Below are positions 56,690 through 64,000 of a stretch of 64,000 nucleotides of DNA, piece after piece. A program made the position numbers and the translations under genes. The stretch spans positions 243,351,797 through 243,415,796 of the forward strand of contig CM037879.1 of NCBI GenBank assembly GCA_021292165.1, written 5' to 3'. Numbering within the stretch: the stretch's first letter is position 1; every line of letters begins with the position of its first letter. This DNA comes from Shinisaurus crocodilurus (Eukaryota; Chordata; Lepidosauria; Squamata; Shinisauridae). The notes under the pieces are model-generated. The model saw only the letters and a program-made list of their open reading frames with translations. It had not been told where the DNA came from and did not search any database.

Positions 56690-58194
56690 CCTGGGCAAGG
56701 TGCTTGAGCGGGTGGTTGCTGGTCAACTCCAGGCACTCTTGGATGAAATGGACTATCTAGATCCATTTCAATCCGGCTTCAGGCCTGGTTTTGGAACGGA
56801 AACTGCCCTGGTCGCCCTATGGGATGACTTTTGCCGGGAGAGGGACAGGGGGAGTGCGACCCTGTTGATTCTCTTGGACCTCTCGACGGCTTTCGATACC
56901 ATCAACCATGGTATCATTCTGGATAGGTTGGCTGGGTTGGGAGTTGGAGGCACTGCACTCCAGTGGTTCCGATCCTACTTGGGCAGCCGATTCCAGAAGG
57001 TGGTGCTGGGGGATAATTGCTCTGTCCCTTGGCAATTATGCCATGGGGTGCCACAGGGCTCTATTTTATCCCCCATGCTGTTTAACATCTACATGAAACC
57101 ACTGGGAGAGTTTATCTGGAGGTGTGGGCTGAGGTGTCATCAATATGAAGATGACACCCAGCTCTATCTCTCCTTTTCATCTAATCCAGGTGAGGCAGTG
57201 GCTGTTCTGAATCAGTGCCTGGGCATGGTAATGGACTGGATGAGGGCTAATAAAGTGAGACAATCCAGATAAGACAGAGGTACTGTTAGTGGGTGGTTCG
57301 TCTGCCCGGCTAGGTAATATTCAACCAGTTCTGGATGGGGTTGCACTCCCCCTGAAGGATCAGGTTCATAGTTTGGGGGTGCTCTTGAATCCACAACTGT
57401 CACTCGAGGCACAGGTGAACTCGGTGGCACGGAGCACCTTTTATCAGCTTAGGCTGATATACCAACTATGTCCTTATCTGGACAGAGATAGCCTAGCTAC
57501 AGTTATCCATGCTCTGGTAACCTCTCGTTTGGATTACTGCAATGTGTTATACGTGGGGCTATCTTTGAAAGCGGTCCGGAAACTTCAGCTGGTCCAAAAT
57601 AGGGCAGAGAGATTATTAACGGGGACTGTCTGACCTGAACATATTATGCCAGTGCGTTCTCATCTGCACTGGCTGCCAGTCTGTTTCTGGGCCCGATTCA
57701 AAGTGCTGGTACTAACATTCAAAGCCCTAAATGGCTTGGGGCCAGGGTATCTGAAGGATCGTCTCCTCCCATATGTACCTGCCCAGACACTAAGATCCTC
57801 TTCAGCAGTCCTTCTCCGAGAGTCCCTGCCAAAGGAAGTGAGGCAGGTGGCTATCAGGAGGAGGGCCTTTTCTGCTGTGGCACCCCGGTTGTGGAATGAG
57901 CTCCCCAAAGAGGCTCGCTTGGCGCCTACATTGTACTGGTTTCAGTGCCAGGTGAAGACCTTTCTATTTTCCCAGGCATTTTAAGCATTTTGATCTTGTA
58001 CAGTAGTTGTTAACTCTGTTATTGTAATTTGAACTGCTGCCGCTTGCTTTGCTGTTTGTTTTTTAATCTGTGGTTTTAAATCTTATATTTCCATTATATT
58101 GTATTTTATGGTTTTAACTGTTGTAAACCACCCAGAAAGCTTTGGCTATTGGGTGGTATATAAATGTATTAAATAAATAAATAAATAAATAAAT
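56690..58194 (+). mobile_element. L2/CR1-superfamily LINE, 3' 1.5 kb
   Basis: Broken RT frames: KMLERVVAGQ-like start, DPFQSGFRPGFGTETALVAL, LLDLSTAFDTINHGIILDRL, GVPQGSILSPMLFNIYMKPL, then YEDDTQLYLSF where the YADD box has become YEDD. This is followed by SRLDYCNVLYVGLSLKAVRK and HLHWLPVCFWARFKVLVLTF. The 3' end is 'gctattgggtggtatataaatg' with an (AAAT)n tail at 58171-58194. 5'-truncated and inactive. Confidence 0.88.
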
Positions 58195-58199
58195 AGTTG

Positions 58200-59630
58200 C
58201 CTTGTGACATTTCAAATAAGAACTTTGCCAGCAAAATAAAATTCTGCATTCTCACCCTCTTTCCTCAAATATTCCACTTGCGTAGTTTCCATTAAGGAAC
58301 CCCATTGGAGGGGGGAATCTGCCTGATCATTGCTATTCAATGTATTTAAGCACAGAAACTGATATTCCTTAGAATTTAAGGAAGTGCTTTTGCAAAATAG
58401 CGCCTGTGGTGTTATTTCAATTTGCACATGTGGTGTATGTAATTTTGACACTTATGAAAAGATCCTCATTACTGATGGAATGCTAGATCAACCAGGTTCT
58501 ACTGAAAACATGCAAAATTTTTCTCCAGAATTCCTCCCATATAACAGAAATTCAGTAGAACTATTTATCACCTCTTTAGTTAACTGAGTGCCAGGTCAAG
58601 ATCTGTCAGTCAACTTTTGTGATACAGTGCTTATACGATTTACTCACAAGAGCAGTTTGTTCCAGGGAACAGACATGTGCAAATTCCCTCTCCCATGATT
58701 ACAATTTTTCAAATCTTGTGATATGCCTGTCCAGAGGACTACAATCTCACACAAGTTACCCCTCCAATGTTACTCAATTTTTGTATTTTCAAAAGATTCA
58801 CTTTGCTACAAGGGAAAAAAACACCTTGATCTATTTAGTACATCAAAATGTTTTTGTTTTTTTCTTGAGCTAATGCATTTCATTACTAGGCAGAAGCAAA
58901 CTGTAGACCATTTCAAAATATTTGTGCTGGAAATTGGCATTACTTTTTAATAAATAAAGAGCAGTGAGCAAAGGGTGTATGCATGCATGCATGTGTTTGT
59001 GTTGTAAATTCTGGGGATTCATATTAGTATTCATGTAGGAAAAAGTAATATATGCAGGCCAGGATTGTTCTAGTGGAAAAGACAAGGCATCTTATGTACA
59101 GAAAGGAGACTTTTGCCAGAGTATTCATAGGAAGCAACAGAGAAAAGGTTGCTCATCTGTACACTTTTAAGTTTATAGACACTATAAATGGGAACACAAG
59201 TCACGGTCACCTTATATTAGACATATTTAATGTTGGCCCAATATTTGATGTACTTCATTTGCTAGGTGTAATTTTTTTTTTTTTTTTTTTTTTTAAATCA
59301 AGCAATCAAGCAAACAAAACTCTGGGACTGGGATCCAAAGATGTACAAAGCCCACTGCATTCAGACATTTGTTACAGACTATGACAGAGACATAACTTCC
59401 TGTTAGTAAAATATTTTGAAACATGCCTGATGGTTCTTTCCATCTGTATACAGTTCTTCTCTAATTTCTTCTCTCACTATATGCCAGTATAATCACCCAC
59501 CTTCTCTATTTAGCAAGAATTTCAAATTCTAAGTATTTTTCAAGATTGACTAAAGATTGTATTCACATACATAACAGGACACATAACACACATAGGTGTT
59601 ACCTACTACAAGAAAACTCAAAATTACAAT
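58200..59630 (-). other. ATP2B1: ATP2B1 intron, nothing recognised
   Basis: AT-rich intron with a T-run (59273-59294). No exon with conserved PMCA sequence and no named repeat. Confidence 0.6.
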
Positions 59631-59649
59631 AGGAGAACATATTGGTAAT

Positions 59650-60262
59650 ATTAAACATCGAATTGTGGGAGCATCACTGGGAAGATAAATTCAATAGAGT
59701 AAGAGATCTTTCTTTCTGGGCAATAGAGATAAGTTATAAGCAGTTAGATACAGTTCTTTTGGAGAAAGAAGCCAGGTGGATCCTGAGGCTATATACAATG
59801 ATGCCCTTTGGCCTTAATGATTCGCTTTACCTTGCAATACTACCCTAAAATACAGCTGTTTCCAATCAGGATTTGCACACATTTAGCTTGGTTTCTTCTC
59901 CCTGACCCATTATAGCACAGGAGTCAGGAGTCTGAAGAGCAGGCATTATCAAATTGGGTCACACTAAGTTTATTTATTCCTGAGATATGTTATCATTCAA
60001 TATATGTTATGGTTATGCATATTTTGGAAACTTTGAGCTTCCCTTACATCAGATTTTTACTCTTGACAAACAACTGTACTGTTATTGTTTTAGTTATGCT
60101 GTATAAATACATTTTAAATATACAGCGACATATTTAAATTCTATAATATAAATTTTGTGCATTGTTCTATAGATTTCCCTGAGGAAGGACCTACATGAGG
60201 TGCAAAACATGTTGGAACTATTTATTTTTGTGGAATAAAACACCTCTTTTACTTACCCATTG
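59650..60262 (+). mobile_element. Penelope-like element, 3' fragment
   Basis: The short open frame ends LLEKEARWILRLYTMMPFGL then ND, resembling the C-terminal end of the GIY-YIG endonuclease of Penelope/Neptune elements ('KREARWIxxLxTxxPxGLN'). It is preceded by NRVRDLSFWAIE. Downstream 'ttccctgaggaaggacctac' and 'gcaaaacatgttggaac' with an 'aataaaacacc' end match the 3' region typical of these elements. Strongly 5'-truncated. Confidence 0.65.
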
Positions 60263-61080
60263 CTTTTTGGTTTCCCATTTTGTTGTATTCAAGTATTTAT
60301 AACACTAATTTATGTACTTTCCTCTTTAAAGGTATTACTAATTCTAGAGGGAAGTTAGCAAACTGTTTTGTGGAAAAAGTAATGCAGTAGAAGGAGACAT
60401 GTGATTTAAAATAACCAAAAGTTTATATAGTGTTCTAGAAAGAAATGCATCTAATAGAATGAAATAAAGATCTTTTACTTAAAACTAAGTAATTCTAAGT
60501 AGTTACTTCAAGTCTCAATAAGTATCCTGCAACTTTGTAGGAAAACCCTTGCATAAGAAAAGCTTAGTAATAGGCCCAACTGATGGATGTTTAAGTTCCA
60601 TGTGCAAATTGAAGTTGTTACTCTGAATATATTCAAACTGCATTCAAATGACAATTTAAGCTTACTATTTCCCATTAGAAAGCAAACTCATCTACTTATG
60701 TTGGATCAGCATTAAACATTTCACTGAATTATGTTTTATATCTTCTTGTGAACAGTTATACTTGAAGGCATATACTCAAATATTTATAACAGTTATTTCT
60801 GAAGAATCCCACCCCCCAAAAAAGAAGAAGAAAAAAGACCCCTTCTGTGCAAGTATGAAGGCACAATATGTGCAGGTTCACAGCTTTCATTATAAATAAT
60901 TGTTGCAGCTGTTCCACCTATGTTGTAGCCCTCTAAGAAAAAAGGGTTTTGAGGACTCCATTTGGTGAGAAAAATTATGAAAAGCCTTAACGATGAATTT
61001 AAGGACTGAAGGAGAGAATGAAACGTTAGGTGTGTGGATTAGGAAATGTTATTTTCATGCACTTAGGAACACACACTCAC
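60263..61080 (-). other. ATP2B1: ATP2B1 intron, nothing recognised
   Basis: AT-rich intron. A short GAA/AAG run near 60821-60836 is the only structure noted. Confidence 0.55.
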
Positions 61081-61261
61081 ACCCCACAGTAGTAGAAGCA
61101 GTAGTAGTAGTAGTAGTAGTAGTAGAAGAAGAAGAGGAAAACACTACATGTGTAGGGGTAGAAATATTTGTTACATCATGATGCTGGCTGGCGATGGAAG
61201 GTTGCCGCCTTAGAGCCCCCTGAATGGAAGTTCCACTCTGGAAAGCATTCACTACATCCAT
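61081..61261 (-). CDS. ATP2B1: ATP2B1 alternatively spliced exon (site C), with repeat expansion
   Basis: Acceptor CCTTGCAG, then MDVVNAFQSGTSIQGALRRQ, PSIASQHHDVTNISTPTH and VVFSSSSS-(T)8-ASTTVG, donor GGGT|GTGAGT. Full inclusion is 181 nt. Two inner donors, GAT|GTAACA after 87 nt and CAT|GTAGTG after 114 nt, match the positions used for PMCA1 c and d forms. Human PMCA1a has a 154-nt exon here (from memory), so this one is 27 nt (9 codons) longer because of a TAC/TTC (AGT/ACT) triplet repeat. The frame into the last exon is preserved. It sets calmodulin affinity and C-terminal tail choice. Confidence 0.93.
61095..61137. repeat. (TAG)n/(AAG)n triplet repeat inside coding exon
   Basis: An uninterrupted run of TAG units followed by AAG units on the plus strand, giving the Thr and Ser runs on the minus strand. 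Confidence 0.95.
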
Positions 61262-61568
61262 CTGCAAGGAATCAGAGATTGTGACAGCTTGCTCAGCAAG
61301 AGAGAGAGAGAACAAGAGAAAGGAGCATCCCATCTATAACACATAAAAAAGTAAAGAAAAAAGGCACTTTTATAGAGCAGTTAAAGAGGCAAGAAATGTA
61401 TTCAGAGATGAAGTAAAGAAGGAATTTGAGGGATTAAAGAGCCATCCATTTGCCCATGTTAAAAAGAGTTCAGTCACACTGTTTATGACTACCACCCAAA
61501 CCAATACCAAGACCAATGGGAACAACCCCCTCTACCCTCACCATCTCCTACCTTTTCCAAGACCATAC

Positions 61569-61751
61569 CTGAGTTTGTATTCTGTTTAGGCCCCTAAACC
61601 ACAAGATCTGACCACGCCGTAGTTCTCTTTCAGCGTGATCAATTTCCTCTGCATCTTCTGCTAACTCTTCTTCTGGAATCTCTTCCTTCTGTGTTCCATG
61701 GCCAGCTTCCTTAAGGAATTTCAAATGGCTGGTTGGAATTGTTGATATCAA
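61569..61751 (-). CDS. ATP2B1: ATP2B1 penultimate constitutive coding exon
   Basis: 183 nt, acceptor GATTGTAG and donor CAG|GTATGG, phase 0 at both ends. It encodes [20 protein letters not shown], an acidic stretch [19 protein letters not shown], then [20 protein letters not shown] ending TQ. The last part is the start of the calmodulin-binding, autoinhibitory domain just after the final membrane helix. Almost identical to the mammalian protein as I recall it. Confidence 0.97.
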
Positions 61752-62196
61752 CTACAATCGTGAGAAAGAAGAAGATAACAGGTTTATAAAAGTGAAGCAT
61801 GACACACAAGCTACATTTAGGAATTCATTCAAATAATCCCAAATAAATTCAGATTTTTCAAACATTTACTTTGAATCTTCTTTTGTAAGAAAGCAGAGCA
61901 GTAGTTGATTAAAGGTGTTTTTTTTTGGGGGGGGGGGTTTAAGGCAAATGGCAGTTAGTCAGTATTGCAACAAAATACTGCCGTACATTTGGATGAAATA
62001 GAGGCAGGCACAGAAAGAGACTGTGTCAAATGTTTCCTTTCCAAAGTTCCTCTGAATCTTTAACATAGTAATGCAGCACAGACAAAGTTGCTTATAGTGG
62101 AAAAAGTCACACTTCTACAGAGTGCGTAAACATACATTTTTGGAATATAAGCATTGTTAAATTCAGCAAATGAATTGTAGAGGAAGTGTTACTTAC

Positions 62197-62304
62197 CTGG
62201 CCCCAAAGAAGTGTTCCCATTCCTAGAAAAATTGACCATAGCCATTGTTCTACTGTAAGCTCTGAACAACTGAAAGGCTTCCCACCGAACTGCACAATAA
62301 CTAT
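62197..62304 (-). CDS. ATP2B1: ATP2B1 exon for the last transmembrane region
   Basis: 108 nt, acceptor TCTTAACAG and donor CAG|GTAAGT, phase 0. It encodes [36 protein letters not shown], the loop and helix M10 of PMCA1. The preceding exon lies beyond the right edge of the window. Confidence 0.97.
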
Positions 62305-62344
62305 CTGTTAAGAAAAATCATGAGTAGTTTGTTGGCTGCTTTGA

Positions 62345-63120
62345 ATAATGCTATTTATTCATTATATTTTTAACCTGCCCTGCAACAAATCTTCTCTGGG
62401 TAGAATACAAAAGCTAAAAGAATAAGGTACAATACAAAACAACAAACAGCACAGGAATAAAATACCTAAAATAGCCACAGAATCCAACCCCCCCCCCCAA
62501 CTCCAAAATGTCTGGGAGAAAAGAAAGGTCTTCACTGGGCACCAAAAAGACACAATGTAGGTATCAGATGAGCCTCCTTGAAGAAGGCATTCTAAAAACA
62601 GGGCACCACAAATGAGAAGGCCCTGTCTCTTGTAATCAACTGCCTAACTTCCTTCAGTGGGGAACCCTGGGGAGGGCCTTTGAAGATGACCTAATGGTCC
62701 AAATAGGTACAAACGGAAGGATATGTTCCTGTAGATACTCTGGTTCCAAGCCATTTAGGGTTTTAAAGGTAAAAAACCAACATTGGGCTTGAAAATGGAT
62801 TGGAAACCAGTGCAGCTGACAAAGCATTGGCGTCACATGGCCATATTGACCAGTCCCAGTTAGTAGCCTAGCAGCTCTATTTTGAACTAACTGAAGTTTC
62901 TGAGCCATCTTCAAAGATAGCCCCACATACAATGCATTGCAGTAATCCAACTGGGAGGTTACCAGAGTGTGGATAACAGCCACTAGGCTATCTTTGTCCA
63001 GGTAGGGTTGCATCTGGTATATCAACATAAACTGATAAAAGGCACTCCTAGCCACCAAGGCCACCTGTGCCTCAAATGACAAAGATGGATCCAGGAGCTG
63101 CCAAGTGGCATAGCTGATTT
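62345..63120 (-). mobile_element. L2/CR1-superfamily LINE 3' fragment
   Basis: Minus-strand frame with RSAFYQFMLIYQMQPYLDKD, TSQLDYCNALYVGLSLKMAQ, LQLVQNRAARLLTGTG and QLHWFPIHFQAQC. Same family as 56690-58194, but the 3' end at the left is degraded. It lies in sense with ATP2B1 in an intron. Confidence 0.85.
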
Positions 63121-63309
63121 TTCAGGGTGAGTGTGACCCCCTCCAGGACAGGTTGAAGACCACTCAACAGGGCAGATGAACCACCTGCTAACAGCACCTC
63201 TCTTGTCTGGACTGAGTAATCAGCAAATTAGGTGTCTAGCTCTAAGTTAACAAACAGTGTACAAAAGTGCCAGGTAAAGAAATTCTGCAGCAATTCCCCC
63301 CCCCCCCCA

Positions 63310-63845
63310 AATATATTTCTATACTGTCCTTCAGCAGAGCTTCCAGGGCCGTTCACAAAAGCAAGATAAAATGCAAGTAAAAATTAACATATTAAAAATC
63401 CATTCATACCTTAAAAACTTGGAAAAATTAAAACGTCATTATCTAGTGCCAAAATGATAAGCGTGTTGGCATCAGACGAGCCTCTTTAGGAAGGGAATGC
63501 AACAAATGGGCCTCCATCTCCGAGAAAGCTCTCTCTGATCACCACCCGCCTTAACTCAGATGGTGGGGACCTGGAGAAAAGCCTGTGAAGATGACCTCAA
63601 TACATGGGCATGTTGATATGTGAGCAGGCATTCCCTACAGGTACCTGGGTCCTAAGCCATGTAGGGCTTTATAAGGTAAGCACCAGCACTTTGAATTATG
63701 CTTGGAAATGGACCAGAACCCAGTGCAGTTATTTTAATACCAGTTAGAGATGTTCCCACTAGCTAGTCCCAGTCAAACCCTAGCAGCTGTATTTTGAACT
63801 CAAGTTTCCAGACAGTGGTCAAAAGCAACCCCATGTATCTAGAGA
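63310..63845 (-). mobile_element. L2/CR1-superfamily LINE 3' fragment, older
   Basis: Repeats the pattern of the neighbouring copy at nucleotide level: 'cacccgccttaactcagatgg', 'ggtcctaagccatgtagggct', 'ccagtgcagttattttaa', 'agcagctgtattttgaac', but with many indels and no open frame. Confidence 0.75.
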
Positions 63846-64000
63846 TGTAAAGGCCTGGAAAAAAACCCAGAAGGGCTGGGGAAAAAAACAGAAAAAAAGG
63901 GGGAGTTCACAAATAATGTGGAAAGTTGGGGGTGCCCTCCTGCATTTTTTCTGATTTTTTTTAGTGTACAACATATTACAATACTTAATCCTAGATGTTA
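63846..64000 (-). other. ATP2B1: ATP2B1 intron edge
   Basis: Short A-rich sequence to the window end. No exon seen. Confidence 0.5.

Noticed and set aside
56700..57984. Host gene with RT-like sequence
   Set aside because: RT motifs, frameshifts and an (AAAT)n tail identify an L2-like LINE remnant.
61055..61080. Read-through end CECVFLSA of the ATP2B1 alternative exon as the real C-terminus
   Set aside because: It lies beyond a strong GTGAGT donor; splicing to 54963 gives the conserved-type tail instead.
1..64000. CRISPR arrays, bacterial operons or a viral genome
   Set aside because: Spliced vertebrate genes and vertebrate repeats occur throughout; no regularly spaced repeats or prokaryotic gene layout.

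Overview
This window is vertebrate nuclear DNA, most likely from a squamate reptile. The evidence is multi-exon genes with GT..AG introns, and a repeat mix of CR1-type and L2-like LINEs, L1s, Ty1/copia, hAT and Tigger-like elements, a palindromic 'AATCCTATAC' MITE and SINEs with CR1-like tails. Species cannot be fixed from the sequence alone; the squamate call is inference from recalled repeat families.

Two host genes are present, both on the minus strand. POC1B (centriolar WD40 protein) supplies its first five coding exons: exon 1 at 33.5 kb inside a CpG-rich promoter, then 31.2 kb, 3.0 kb, 2.0 kb and 1.3 kb. Its remaining exons lie left of the window. ATP2B1 (plasma-membrane Ca2+ pump PMCA1) supplies its last four exons at 62.3, 61.7, 61.2 (alternatively spliced) and 54.9 kb, plus a probable 3'UTR. 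This neighbour order matches the human POC1B-ATP2B1 locus as I recall it, and it decides POC1B over POC1A. All splice phases join in frame.

Layout. 0-3.2 kb: POC1B exons 5-3 with small MITEs. 3.56-16.75 kb: a Ty1/copia element with 5-bp target duplication (TSD), split by an L1 that is itself split by a second L1. 16.87-19.64 kb: a hAT element with perfect 8-bp TSD. 21-30.7 kb: an APE-type LINE in two opposed halves, carrying a solo LTR, Tigger and GC-rich elements. 31.2 kb: POC1B exon 2. 33.2-34 kb: POC1B exon 1 and promoter. 34-52 kb: intergenic, mostly unassigned AT-rich DNA with scattered repeats and a GC-rich tandem array inside a hAT-like element (37.9-39.8 kb). 52-62.3 kb: ATP2B1 3' end, with CR1, L2-like and Penelope-like fragments in its introns. 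62.3-64 kb: intron with two L2-like 3' fragments.

No rRNA or tRNA gene, CRISPR array or microbial operon was seen. The most notable items are a trinucleotide-repeat expansion inside the ATP2B1 'a' splice exon, SINEs with a 5S-rRNA head and CR1-like tail, a copia element apparently primed by an internal region of initiator tRNA, a LINE broken by an inversion whose ends coincide with DNA transposon termini, and a GC-rich module shared by several hAT-like elements.
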